57,774 nt of DNA from Bacteroidota bacterium (lineage in GTDB: Bacteria; Bacteroidota; Bacteroidia; Chitinophagales; Chitinophagaceae). Shown piece by piece: positions 8,672-17,265 of the stretch (position 1 is the stretch's first letter; every line of letters begins with the position of its first letter). The notes under the pieces are model-generated. The model had not been told where the DNA came from. It made no database searches and worked only from the letters and a program-made list of their open reading frames with translations. Position numbers and translations under genes: made by a program. Location of the stretch: positions 1 to 57,774 of the forward strand of contig JAEZLJ010000005.1 of NCBI GenBank assembly GCA_023415275.1. The letters run 5' to 3'.

Positions 8672-9598
8672 CTATCCAGTTATAGCCTTTTCATTGGCCC
8701 AGGCATTTCTACCCCACCCGGGAATCACATGTTTCTCACTATGATAAGAAGATCGTACCAAAGGACCACTCTCCACATAATCCAAGCCCATTTGATATCC
8801 TGCTTCGCGGTATTCGGCAAACTCATCCGGGTGCACAAAACGATGGACAGGCAAATGTTTTTTGGTAGGTTGTAAGTACTGTCCGATAGTTACCACATCA
8901 CAACCTGCATTAGCCAGGTCTTGTAATGTTTGCAACACTTCTTCCTTTTTTTCTCCCAGACCTAACATGATCCCGCTTTTGGTTCTGACTCCACCCTCTT
9001 TAAGAGTTTTGATCACTTCCATACTGCGCCAGTATTTTGCCTGGATACGGACCTGTCGGCTCAATCTTTCAACCGTTTCAATATTATGTGATACTACTTC
9101 AGGCGCTGCATCTATGATCCTCTGTATATTTTCCTTTTCCCCTTTGAAATCAGGGATTAAAGTTTCCAGTGTTGTACCAGGATTGAGGGCTTTAACTGCA
9201 TGAATGGTATTATACCATATCACGGACCCACCATCCTTCAACTCATCCCGGTCCACAGAAGTTATTACCGCATGTTTGATCTTCATTAAATGGATAGCTT
9301 CTGCTACGCGTTGAGGTTCATCCCAATCCACAGGCAGGGGCCTGCCTGTAGCAACCGCACAAAAACCACAACTACGTGTGCAAATATTTCCAAGGATCAT
9401 AAAAGTGGCTGTTCCCGCCCCCCAGCATTCACCCATATTTGGACAGTTGCCACTTTCGCAAATAGTATGAAGTTTATGTGCATCCACCAATCCTCTGACA
9501 TGCTTATAACTTTCTCCAATTGGAAGCTTTACCCTCAGCCAATCAGGTTTAGATCTTTTGGGGATGTCGGATTGAGGTGCTATAGGAAGTTCGATCAT
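8672..9598 (-). CDS. lipA: Lipoyl synthase (radical SAM)
   Basis: This 308-residue enzyme inserts two sulfurs into octanoyl groups on the E2 subunits of 2-oxoacid dehydrogenases and on GcvH. Two [4Fe-4S] motifs are seen: the auxiliary-cluster CESGNCPNMGEC (Cys47, 52, 58) and the radical-SAM CTRSCGFC (Cys73, 77, 80). The C-terminal RSSYHSEK carries the conserved cluster-ligand Ser. The open frame begins at a TTG three codons upstream; ATG at 9598 is chosen. It stands alone and faces the ROK kinase across a bidirectional terminator. pdhB, whose complex needs lipoate, lies 17 kb away. Confidence 0.97.
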   Translation of the reverse strand: MIELPIAPQSDIPKRSKPDWLRVKLPIGESYKHVRGLVDAHKLHTICESGNCPNMGECWGAGTATFMILGNICTRSCGFCAVATGRPLPVDWDEPQRVAEAIHLMKIKHAVITSVDRDELKDGGSVIWYNTIHAVKALNPGTTLETLIPDFKGEKENIQRIIDAAPEVVSHNIETVERLSRQVRIQAKYWRSMEVIKTLKEGGVRTKSGIMLGLGEKKEEVLQTLQDLANAGCDVVTIGQYLQPTKKHLPVHRFVHPDEFAEYREAGYQMGLDYVESGPLVRSSYHSEKHVIPGWGRNAWANEKAITG

Positions 9599-9697
9599 TT
9601 CAATCAATTCAATTTAATAAATAGGATAAGCCCGAAAATGGCAAATTTCCTAATAATCTCCTGAAAATCATCATAAATATCCGGGCGTGCCTATATA

Positions 9698-10516
9698 CTA
9701 TTTGCGGCGGCCGAAAACAAAGGCAATGTGTCCCTGGTAGAAGAAACGTTGTGCACCGGCTGCTTTACCATCCAATGTCACAGGCGCCATTATTGAAACC
9801 TTATCAGCGTAAGCATTCAGGCTCATTCCAATCTCTATAGCACTCACCGATTCGTTGAAGCGCCCAAAGTCAAACCTTAATGCGGTCTTAATATAAGCAC
9901 CAGGTTTTAACTTTAATTCTCCCCATCCCTTTGTAAACCCTGCTCCTGAATTCTGGTTATTATAGGTAAGAAAAACAAGGCTATCCTCTGGAGTATATTT
10001 AATGGTTTCGTCTGAACCACTGGTATTTGTGGTGATATAATAGGGCTTTAATAACCCAAGTGATAGACCTCCCTGTGCCAGACCTATAACAGCCACTCCG
10101 TTTTTATTACCTTTCTGACCAAAAATATATTGCTTTCCAAAACCCAGGTTTAATTGGTAAAAATTGTTGATCTTACCATATATGAAAGGGTTTGAAAAGA
10201 AATTACCCCCGGTTTTCTCTTCTTTGGGGTGCTTGATCTCGGTGAGCTCAATGCTGTAAGTATTTGTGAAACGAGGGGTCTTTCTCCGGCCTACCTCAAA
10301 GAAAATCCCATATCCATTAGTGCGGAGCTGAATACCAAAACCATTTTGCTTTACATAATCCAGGTTGCCTTCTTCTTCCTGCTTCATCATAGTATTGGTA
10401 CGCTGGCGCTTTTCTTCCTTAGATGATTCATCATTATTATTCCGGCTTGTTGAATCCTGGGCCATTACGGATACACCACTTATTAATAGAATTAAAAACA
10501 GAGTTACTTTTTTCAC
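9698..10516 (-). CDS. Exported protein of unknown function, probable outer-membrane beta-barrel
   Basis: This is a 272-residue protein from a GTG at 10516, giving a clean signal peptide (VKKVTLFLILLISGVSVMAQ). A TTG 14 codons upstream is also in frame but would spoil the signal. After a charged, low-complexity stretch (about 20-50) the protein has many alternating polar/aromatic strands (GFGIQLRTNGYGIFFEVG, YQLNLGFGKQYIFG) and ends in an aromatic strand (QGHIAFVFGRRK), as in small outer-membrane barrels. No named family is recognised. It is divergent from the OsmC gene, with only 48 bases between the two starts. Confidence 0.7.
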   Translation of the reverse strand: MKKVTLFLILLISGVSVMAQDSTSRNNNDESSKEEKRQRTNTMMKQEEEGNLDYVKQNGFGIQLRTNGYGIFFEVGRRKTPRFTNTYSIELTEIKHPKEEKTGGNFFSNPFIYGKINNFYQLNLGFGKQYIFGQKGNKNGVAVIGLAQGGLSLGLLKPYYITTNTSGSDETIKYTPEDSLVFLTYNNQNSGAGFTKGWGELKLKPGAYIKTALRFDFGRFNESVSAIEIGMSLNAYADKVSIMAPVTLDGKAAGAQRFFYQGHIAFVFGRRK

Positions 10517-10564
10517 TGAGATAGAATATGTTAGGTTGTACAACGTAAATTTAGGCAAAAAAGT

Positions 10565-10978
10565 ATGACGTCAACCGTTGTTTATGAAGGAGCATTAAGA
10601 ACCACTTGTACCCACCTTGGCTCAGGGTCAAACTTTGAAACAGATGACCCCCTGGATAACCAGGGAAAGGGTGAAAGATTTTCTCCAACGGACCTTATGG
10701 CTACTTCATTGGGAACATGCATGATCACCGTTATGGGAATTAAAGCAAGGACTATGGGACTTGATCTTGATAACGTAAAAGTGGAAGTAGAAAAGATCAT
10801 GAAGCCTGAACCCAGGCGCGTGGCCGGAATAAACCTGGTTTTTCATTTTCCGGAAAAACTGCATCATATTGATGATAAAACCAAAGCAATACTTAAAAAT
10901 ACTGGGATCAATTGCCCTGTCCAAAAAAGCCTTCACCCGGATATTGAAGTGAATATTGATTGGGGATTATGGAATTAA
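10565..10978 (+). CDS. OsmC-family peroxiredoxin-like protein
   Basis: This 137-residue cytoplasmic protein belongs to the OsmC/Ohr fold family, which reduces organic hydroperoxides through two cysteines. Both are seen: Cys52 in LGTCMITVMG and Cys117 in INCPVQKSL. RFSPTDLMATSLGTC is typical of the OsmC branch rather than Ohr. Length is normal. It starts 48 bases from the divergent outer-membrane-type gene, with the palindrome GTTGTACAAC (10535-10544) between them. Its physiological substrate cannot be read from the sequence. Confidence 0.88.
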   Translation: MTSTVVYEGALRTTCTHLGSGSNFETDDPLDNQGKGERFSPTDLMATSLGTCMITVMGIKARTMGLDLDNVKVEVEKIMKPEPRRVAGINLVFHFPEKLHHIDDKTKAILKNTGINCPVQKSLHPDIEVNIDWGLWN

Positions 10979-11067
10979 ATGGTGTAGGATCATCTGAACA
11001 TATCTCCATAATAGAAAAACCCCTTTACTGCAGGTATTTTTACCAGGTAGATAAACATGGAGTTTTA

Positions 11068-11099
11068 TTTAGTTTTAAATAAAGCCCCTATTAGCTTTG
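11068..11099 (+). promoter_or_regulatory. Bacteroidota-type promoter for the small lipoprotein gene
   Basis: TTTA (11068-11071) is followed after 20 bases by TAGCTTTG (11092-11099). The second element is an exact match to the -7 consensus TAnnTTTG, and the first is one mismatch from the -33 TTTG. The ATG lies 15 bases downstream of the -7 element, giving a short leader. Confidence 0.5.
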
Positions 11100-11114
11100 T
11101 TTAAAATTAATCCT

Positions 11115-11234
11115 ATGAAATTCCGATTAATAATCTTTTGCCTGATTGCAATCCTGTTTGTTTCCTGTGCCCGTTCTGTTACTCCTTCAGAAGCAGCCAG
11201 CGGACGTTATAAAAAATGCCGCGGCGTGATGTAA
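11115..11234 (+). CDS. Very small lipoprotein (39 residues)
   Basis: ATG at 11115 opens a 39-residue frame ending in TAA at 11232-11234. The N-terminus MKFRLIIFCLIAILFVSC is a classic lipoprotein signal with lipobox FVSC (Cys18). The mature part is only 22 residues and ends in a basic segment, GRYKKCRGVM, with one more cysteine. A good promoter lies immediately upstream. It converges on the DUF2851 gene, ending 2 bases from its stop. Function unknown; too short for a family assignment. Confidence 0.6.
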   Translation: MKFRLIIFCLIAILFVSCARSVTPSEAASGRYKKCRGVM

Positions 11235-11236
11235 AA

Positions 11237-12547
11237 TCAGCCTTTTAGGATTGCATTTCCAACAGAGCATTTTAAACAGTTGCGCTGGTCGCAATATTGT
11301 GTCTTTAACTCAATGTATGCCTGTGATTCATAGGCCGTGTAATTTGCCAATCCCAGGGCCGAATATCCTCTGGTTATATTGTTTTTTTCTGCTCTCGTTT
11401 GTTCCAGCCATTCTAAGGCTTTAAGTTTAAAGCGTTCATCTTTATGGTGAAGTCCGTAAGCAAATAGAACGGGTACTATTGTATTGATAACAAGGTTATC
11501 AATCATGGTTGTTCCCAGCACTTTTTGCTTAAATGCTGATGGTGCATCAAATTTGTAATGATAATGCCAATAATCATTGGCAGTGATCTCAAACAATCTG
11601 GTGATATCTTTCACCTTTTCTGTTTCTAAAATTTTAGAGAACAAATGAGCTGAGTTGTGAATCAACATAGCTAATTGTGCCAAGCGTACAGTTGGAAAGT
11701 TACCGGGCCTCATCCTATGAAAATACAAGGGTATCTGTATAGGTTTTAAATCGTACTTCTTTTGAAGGAATTTGTATTCCCTTTGCAACAGCCGGGGGTA
11801 CTCTTCTGAAAATGTTCCATTTAATAAACCGGCCTGCCCCATCAACAATGATTCTACCTGGTGAATTTGATTCTTGTGTCTGCCAAGTATTCTTGTTGAT
11901 ATTGACCGGGCCATGGCTTCAAAGGCCTCTACATTCACTTTCAGTCCAAAATTGCGGGCCAGCATCCACCAAAAAACTTCTTCCCAGTGCGCCAAATTGT
12001 CCTTTAAAAGATCAAATACCACAGCCGACTTTCTCGAAAGTCTTTCAGCCAATAATCGCTCCCTCCAGGAAATCCAAACTATGTCTTTAGTTTCAGCTAT
12101 ATTATTATGACAGGCAATAAATGCCTGCGTATCCATAAGTAAGGCATACCGGTCAATCAATAGATTTGAGATCCTGGATTGAAGTTCAACAATGGGTAAA
12201 GGAAAATCCAGGTCTTCTTCTTTATCATTTTCAAATACTACGTGGAGAATTACATTTTTATAATTAGCATCACCCTGGTGGCCATGCTCAATCCATTGTG
12301 ATGTACGTAAATGTAACTCTACCGAACCAACCATTAAAGTGCCACCAATCCTTACCTGGGCTTCTAAGAAATCCGGTCCCTGGTTCGTATTAAGCTTGCC
12401 CGGATATAATATTTCTATTAATTCCCCGGCAGAAGTTCTAAGATCAATTTTATTAAAATATTGGAACTGCCAGAGGTATTGAAGCAATTTTTCATTTAAC
12501 CTGTCTATTCTTTTAAAGGCAAGGGGTGCCTGGATATATTTATCCAT
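11237..12547 (-). CDS. DUF2851 family protein
   Basis: This 436-residue cytoplasmic protein matches the DUF2851 family, found almost only in Bacteroidota and relatives. The typical N-terminal region (LLQYLWQFQYFNKIDLRTSAGE, PGKLNTNQGPDFLEAQVRIG) and the VELHLRTSQWIEHGH segment are seen. The C-terminus is a cysteine cluster, YCDQRNCLKCSVGNAIL, which could bind metal. Function is unknown. It is the last gene of the DUF2520-KdsC-UbiA-Maf-DUF2851 string, with 63 bases between it and maf. Confidence 0.88.
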   Translation of the reverse strand: MDKYIQAPLAFKRIDRLNEKLLQYLWQFQYFNKIDLRTSAGELIEILYPGKLNTNQGPDFLEAQVRIGGTLMVGSVELHLRTSQWIEHGHQGDANYKNVILHVVFENDKEEDLDFPLPIVELQSRISNLLIDRYALLMDTQAFIACHNNIAETKDIVWISWRERLLAERLSRKSAVVFDLLKDNLAHWEEVFWWMLARNFGLKVNVEAFEAMARSISTRILGRHKNQIHQVESLLMGQAGLLNGTFSEEYPRLLQREYKFLQKKYDLKPIQIPLYFHRMRPGNFPTVRLAQLAMLIHNSAHLFSKILETEKVKDITRLFEITANDYWHYHYKFDAPSAFKQKVLGTTMIDNLVINTIVPVLFAYGLHHKDERFKLKALEWLEQTRAEKNNITRGYSALGLANYTAYESQAYIELKTQYCDQRNCLKCSVGNAILKG

Positions 12548-12610
12548 TTAAGTCAGTTAAGCTTTGCTAACTTAAAAATATTTAAAAGAATAACAATATA
12601 AAAGTAAAGC

Positions 12611-13171
12611 TCATTTCATTTTTTCCAGGGCCTTTACTACCCTGCTAACGGGCAGCCCCATTACATTATAAAAATCCCCCCTTATAGTTTTTATACCAAC
12701 AACTCCAATCCATTCCTGTATAGCATAGGCCCCGGCTTTATCATAGGGCTTGTATTTATCTACATAGAATTCAATTTGGGACGGGGTCAGCTCATGAAAT
12801 TCGACATCAGTCAAATCTGAAAAAGAGAGTTCAGTATTTTCATTCCAGATGTAAACACCTGTTATAACCTGGTGCTTGCTGCCACTCAATTTGCCAAGGA
12901 TTTCTATTGCTTCTTCCCTATCCCTGGGTTTGCCAATGATTTCATTATTTAATACAACTATTGTATCAGCTGCAATAATGATCTTATCATTTGCTCTTGG
13001 CTTAACAACTGCTGTTTTTTGCATGGCAATATAAATAGCAACATTGCTGGCATCCAGGTCATTAGGATATGATTCATCAGTGTCAGCAACTATGATATCG
13101 AAATCAATTTCTGCCCATTCCAGCAATTGTTTTCTTCTAGGCGATTGAGAGGCCAGGATGATGTTTGCCAT
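12611..13171 (-). CDS. maf: Maf-like nucleoside triphosphate pyrophosphatase
   Basis: This 186-residue protein of the Maf/YhdE family hydrolyses dTTP, UTP or modified nucleotides to monophosphates. The N-terminal ILASQSPRRKQLLEW carries the conserved SxRR. ADTIVVLNNEIIGKPRDREEA holds the central DT and GKP motifs, and the C-terminal KAGAYAIQEW matches the K(A/S)GAY-Q signature. It starts 3 bases after the end of the UbiA gene, in the same operon. Length is normal. Confidence 0.93.
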   Translation of the reverse strand: MANIILASQSPRRKQLLEWAEIDFDIIVADTDESYPNDLDASNVAIYIAMQKTAVVKPRANDKIIIAADTIVVLNNEIIGKPRDREEAIEILGKLSGSKHQVITGVYIWNENTELSFSDLTDVEFHELTPSQIEFYVDKYKPYDKAGAYAIQEWIGVVGIKTIRGDFYNVMGLPVSRVVKALEKMK

Positions 13172-13174
13172 AAA

Positions 13175-14083
13175 CTAAAAATAAATTCGGAAAAAGATCA
13201 TTGATACGATCCCGGTGAACATGATCCACTTAGTGAGCTGACTCAAATAAGCAAAATCGGGTATTGTGGAAGCTTTTATTAGCTTGCTGACAGTATATAG
13301 TAAAGGTAATATCACAAGTAAAACACTATACAATACTGCTATCCACCAACCAAACTGTAGAATATACAATTGCAGGATAAGCAAGGCTCCCGTAAGCACT
13401 ACCACCCAGATAAGCGCATATATTTTGGTAGTTCTTACACCAAAAATGATGGGCAGTGTTTTGCATCCATACCGCTCATCCCCCTCCAGATCCTCCATAT
13501 CTTTAACGGCTTCCCTGACCAGGGAAATCACAAAAGCAAAACCGGCATACAAAAAACTAATCCTGAAAAATTTGACCGAAGCAGGATCAGCCATAAACGC
13601 ATGCTGAGGATTCGTATAGGCAAAAAAAACAATCAGTACAGTCCAGGCGGTTAATAATGAAATAACCACATTACCGATTAAAACCTGCCGTTTAAAAGAG
13701 GTAGAATAAAACCAAAGAAGTAATACTACCACTACATTGGCTAAAACCAAATACCATTTACTAAAGCCTACAGCTACCAATGTGGCCACAATACCTATCA
13801 GATTAAATATAAAATGCCAAATAATAGCCCAGCGCCTATTTACTGAACGCACGAATATATTCCTTTCCGGTTTGTTAACCTGGTCAATATTTAAATCAAA
13901 ATAATCATTGATAATGTAACCCGCAGCTGCAATAAAAACGGAAGCCAGGATCAGCCAAATGAGTTTTATATATGCATTCATTCCAAACAATGGAATATAT
14001 ACACAATAGTAAAAAAGCAATTGGGTCAATATAATAAAGACAAGATTAGGCCATCGAACCAATTTAAGGAAAGCACCTACCAT
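13175..14083 (-). CDS. UbiA-family prenyltransferase (geranylgeranylglycerol-phosphate geranylgeranyltransferase-like)
   Basis: This is a 302-residue integral membrane protein with about 8-9 helices. Both Asp-rich motifs that bind prenyl-PP/Mg are seen: NDYFDLNIDQVNKPERN near residue 60 and DMEDLEGDERYGCKTLP near 215. Bacteroidota members of this subgroup are usually annotated as geranylgeranylglycerol-phosphate geranylgeranyltransferase by similarity to archaeal enzymes; the acceptor here is not known. A TTG directly after the KdsC stop is in frame, but ATG at 14083 is preferred. It sits tightly between kdsC and maf. Confidence 0.85.
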   Translation of the reverse strand: MVGAFLKLVRWPNLVFIILTQLLFYYCVYIPLFGMNAYIKLIWLILASVFIAAAGYIINDYFDLNIDQVNKPERNIFVRSVNRRWAIIWHFIFNLIGIVATLVAVGFSKWYLVLANVVVVLLLWFYSTSFKRQVLIGNVVISLLTAWTVLIVFFAYTNPQHAFMADPASVKFFRISFLYAGFAFVISLVREAVKDMEDLEGDERYGCKTLPIIFGVRTTKIYALIWVVVLTGALLILQLYILQFGWWIAVLYSVLLVILPLLYTVSKLIKASTIPDFAYLSQLTKWIMFTGIVSMIFFRIYF

Positions 14084-14089
14084 CCGCAA

Positions 14090-14665
14090 TTATCTTGAGG
14101 AAATATTTGGATAATATTTCCAGTGGTTATTCAATTTGAGCACCTTTTCAATTACATCTCTTACGCAACCATAACCACCTCTCAAAGGTGATATATATTT
14201 ACTTACTTGCTTTACCTCTACAGCAGCATCCACTGGACAACAGGAAAGCCCAACCCTTTTCAAAACCTCCACATCAGGCAAATCATCACCCATATATAAA
14301 ACCTTGTCCCATTGTAAGCCATTTTTTTGAATGAATAGTTCCAGGAAATATAATTTATCGGAAACGCCTAAATGTATCTCTTCAATTCCAAGATATCTGA
14401 ACCTATTGATTACAGGTTCAGAGGCTGCACCTGAAAGAATAATTACTTTGTAACCATTTTTTACAGCCATTTGCAGACCCAATCCATCTTTGATATTCAT
14501 TTGTCTGGCCTGGAGTCCGTTCTCCAGTAGTAATATGGATCCATCCGTTAGCACACCATCTACATCAAAAACAAAAGTGTTGATGTTATGAAAATGGGCC
14601 AGCACATTATGGCCCGGGTCATCCTGGTCTTTCCATTCGTTGACACTATGAGGAGAGTTAGGCAT
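14090..14665 (-). CDS. KDO-8-phosphate phosphatase (KdsC-type HAD hydrolase)
   Basis: This 191-residue cytosolic C0-type HAD phosphatase has the nucleophile motif FVFDVDGVLTDG near residue 35, motif II ILSGAAS, motif III SDKLYFL and motif IV YMGDDLPDVEVLKRVG, in the order and spacing of KdsC. KdsC removes the phosphate from KDO-8-P in LPS core synthesis. The N-terminus has about 30 extra residues before the core. Genes around it (DUF2520, UbiA, Maf) do not belong to LPS synthesis. A different sugar phosphate is possible but less likely. Confidence 0.85.
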   Translation of the reverse strand: MPNSPHSVNEWKDQDDPGHNVLAHFHNINTFVFDVDGVLTDGSILLLENGLQARQMNIKDGLGLQMAVKNGYKVIILSGAASEPVINRFRYLGIEEIHLGVSDKLYFLELFIQKNGLQWDKVLYMGDDLPDVEVLKRVGLSCCPVDAAVEVKQVSKYISPLRGGYGCVRDVIEKVLKLNNHWKYYPNISSR

Positions 14666-14749
14666 AATAGAAAAATGAAAGATATAAATAATACCGATAA
14701 CACCTTACAAACATGAGGATGGCAAATCGCCTATCCCATAGAAATAGAA

Positions 14750-15514
14750 TCAGCTCTTTTGCTCCAGGCTTATACTTTGGCTGAGCATAGCATATATTTT
14801 TTTCATCTCCGGATAATCATCAAGCATTTTCAGGTGATTTTCCATTGTAGTATAATCATTCCTCACTGCAGGACCTGTTTGGGAGAGTCCCGGACTGAAA
14901 TTTTCAACCCTGTGTGCAGTTTCCCAGATCAAAGGCGATAATAATTTGAAATCGATTCCCTCCCTGATACAATAGCTCTCAGCCAAAGCATATAAATGGT
15001 TCACAAAATTGCTACAAAATACCGCAGCCAGGTGTATCTTCTTGCGCTTTTCATCATCTGCTATCATAACATCAGAGGAAATGCTCATTGCCAACTGTTC
15101 CAATTGATCAAGAGTTGAAGGGTCGCTGGCATCAATGATCATCGGAATGTCAGGAAAGGGTTTAATTTCTTTTCTAAGACTTTGCAAAGGGTAAAAAACA
15201 CCATAATGATCTGAGGATCCTTCCAAAACTGATTTAGAAACAGATGCAGCAGTATGGACAACTATCTTATCAGGAAAATGCAATTCCCTGATGATCTCGC
15301 TAATTGCTATATCAGATACCGCCAGGATATAAAGGTCAGCTTCTTTATTGACCACATTCCAATAGTTGGTTGATTCTGTGCCAAGTTCATATGCCAATTT
15401 GCTGGCATCACTGGAATTTCTGCCATAAACCTGAATGATCCGGTGACCGGCAGATTTTAGCTTATGACCTAATACTGTGGCTGTATTTCCAGTACCTATT
15501 AATACAATATCCAT
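14750..15514 (-). CDS. Rossmann-fold oxidoreductase with DUF2520 domain
   Basis: This 254-residue protein begins with a dinucleotide-binding GTGNTATVLG (residues 7-16) and the strand-helix pattern of NAD(P)-binding folds (IIQVYGRNSSDAS). The second half is the helical DUF2520 domain (HLAAVFCSNFVNHLYALAE), typical of ProC/F420-dependent-reductase-like proteins. Reaction unknown. It leads the minus-strand string that ends with DUF2851. Confidence 0.85.
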   Translation of the reverse strand: MDIVLIGTGNTATVLGHKLKSAGHRIIQVYGRNSSDASKLAYELGTESTNYWNVVNKEADLYILAVSDIAISEIIRELHFPDKIVVHTAASVSKSVLEGSSDHYGVFYPLQSLRKEIKPFPDIPMIIDASDPSTLDQLEQLAMSISSDVMIADDEKRKKIHLAAVFCSNFVNHLYALAESYCIREGIDFKLLSPLIWETAHRVENFSPGLSQTGPAVRNDYTTMENHLKMLDDYPEMKKIYAMLSQSISLEQKS

Positions 15515-15650
15515 CTTCCATGCTATCTAGGGTCCGAAGATATTGCAAAGGTGATTTTGTTTATGGGTTAACTTAAAATATTAAAATGGAGTTCCGGATC
15601 ATGAATTGCTCAATAACATCGATCTTCGGCTATTAAATTGCTTTCCTTTA

Positions 15651-16493
15651 ATGACCTTGCCAAAACACTACTTAATAAAATACATAAGAACAAAGTTTGC
15701 GATTCTTTCAGCAGTTTCTAAAAAAAAGGCAGCAAAAGCAGCCTTTCATCTTTTTTGCACTCCACAATACAGGAATACAAAACCCCTTCCTGCTTCTTTT
15801 AAACGAGCAGAAAGTCTGGAATTTTCATTAGGCACTTACAGGATCAGGGGATACCGGTGGAATCATCCAGCTTCACAAAAAATATTGATACTTCATGGCT
15901 TTGAATCAAGTGTTGTCAATTTTGACAGGTATGTAGGTCCTCTCATTCAAAAAGGGTATGAAGTGCTGGCTTTTGATGCTCCTGCTCACGGCATGAGTAC
16001 TGGGAAGGAAGTGAATGTTTTGATCTATAAAAATATGATCAGGCAAATTTATAACGACCACGGCCCTATTGATGCTTTTTTGGCGCATTCTTTTGGCGGA
16101 CTAGCTATTAGCTTATTTCTTGAAGACCTACCGCATAACCATAATATAAAATTGGTACTAATTGCACCTGCCATGGAAACAAAAACAGCAGTTGATCATT
16201 TTTTCAGGTTTTTAAAATTGGATGATGAAGTCAGGAAAGAATTTGATAACTATTTGTCCCAACTCGGTGGAAAGCCAGCAGAATGGTACTCTATTGTTAG
16301 AGCCTCCACGAATATTAAAGCACAGGTATTGTTTTTGCAAGATAAGCAAGATGAAATGACCCCACTCTCAGATGTAACACCTTTAATGGAAAAAAATTAT
16401 TCAAACTTCCATTTCATTATTTCTGAAGGATTGGGACATAGAAGAATATATAGGGATAAGGACTCAGTAAAAGCCATTTTAGAGTTCTTATAA
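15651..16493 (+). CDS. Alpha/beta hydrolase
   Basis: The protein has 280 residues from ATG at 15651; a TTG 15 codons upstream is in frame but less likely. The fold is shown by ILILHGFESSVVNFD (oxyanion HG), VLAFDAPAHGMSTG, the nucleophile elbow AHSFGG, the acidic turn LQDKQDEMTP and the catalytic His in GLGHRRIY. The nucleophile context A-H-S-F-G differs slightly from G-x-S-x-G. It may be an esterase or lipase-like enzyme. It is divergent from the DUF2520 gene and followed by an SGNH hydrolase after 44 bases. Confidence 0.85.
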   Translation: MTLPKHYLIKYIRTKFAILSAVSKKKAAKAAFHLFCTPQYRNTKPLPASFKRAESLEFSLGTYRIRGYRWNHPASQKILILHGFESSVVNFDRYVGPLIQKGYEVLAFDAPAHGMSTGKEVNVLIYKNMIRQIYNDHGPIDAFLAHSFGGLAISLFLEDLPHNHNIKLVLIAPAMETKTAVDHFFRFLKLDDEVRKEFDNYLSQLGGKPAEWYSIVRASTNIKAQVLFLQDKQDEMTPLSDVTPLMEKNYSNFHFIISEGLGHRRIYRDKDSVKAILEFL

Positions 16494-16537
16494 GTTTATG
16501 GCTGGTCCGGGATCTAAGTTCAATAAATTAGAATTGC

Positions 16538-17146
16538 ATGCATTCAAACTATTCTTATCTGGCATTAGGTGATTCCTACACGATTGGCGAAGGATTGCCA
16601 CTCCACGAAAGTTATCCTTATCAAACTGTTTACCTGTTACGTCAGTTAGGGTTTAATTTTTATGCGCCGGAAATTATAGCAAAAACAGGATGGACAACAG
16701 ATGAACTGGAGGAAGGTATCAAAAAATGCTATTTACTACCCAAGTATGACTTCGTAACACTTCTGGTTGGTGTCAACAATCAATATAGGGGACGCGATGT
16801 GATGCTTTATAAAATGGAGTTTGAAGAATTATTAAAAAAAGCCATTGCCTTTAGTAATGGAAAACCAGCTCATGTTTTTGTCATTTCTATACCAGATTAT
16901 AGTGTCACACCTTTTTCCGAACAATTAGATAAAGAAAAGATTGCCAGGGAAATAGATGTATTCAATAATATAGGAAAAGCCCTTTCTGTTCAATATAAAA
17001 CAGGATTCATTGAGATTACCCATGAATCCAGAAAAGCAACTGATGATAAAACACTTATAGCAAAAGATGGCCTGCATCTTTCTGTTAAAGAATATAAAAT
17101 ATGGGCTGATAAGATCAGTAAAAATATAGCTCATCTACTAAAATAA
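16538..17146 (+). CDS. SGNH/GDSL hydrolase
   Basis: This 202-residue cytoplasmic protein without a signal peptide has block I YLALGDSYTIGEGL (nucleophile Ser in GDS), block III VGVNNQYRG (the G-x-N of the oxyanion hole) and block V KDGLHLS with the catalytic Asp-x-x-His. The family hydrolyses esters of lipids or carbohydrates. It lies 44 bases after the alpha/beta hydrolase, so the two may be co-transcribed, and about 120 bases before topA. Substrate unknown. Confidence 0.88.
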   Translation: MHSNYSYLALGDSYTIGEGLPLHESYPYQTVYLLRQLGFNFYAPEIIAKTGWTTDELEEGIKKCYLLPKYDFVTLLVGVNNQYRGRDVMLYKMEFEELLKKAIAFSNGKPAHVFVISIPDYSVTPFSEQLDKEKIAREIDVFNNIGKALSVQYKTGFIEITHESRKATDDKTLIAKDGLHLSVKEYKIWADKISKNIAHLLK

Positions 17147-17265
17147 ACGATACCCGCTTTCTGGCAATTATAGTTTGTTTTTCAATAATTAATGTTCTTT
17201 GCCTTATACTTGCATGTTCGCAGGCCCATGATTTTGGGATAAAATTTGAACAGAAATAAGCGCAT

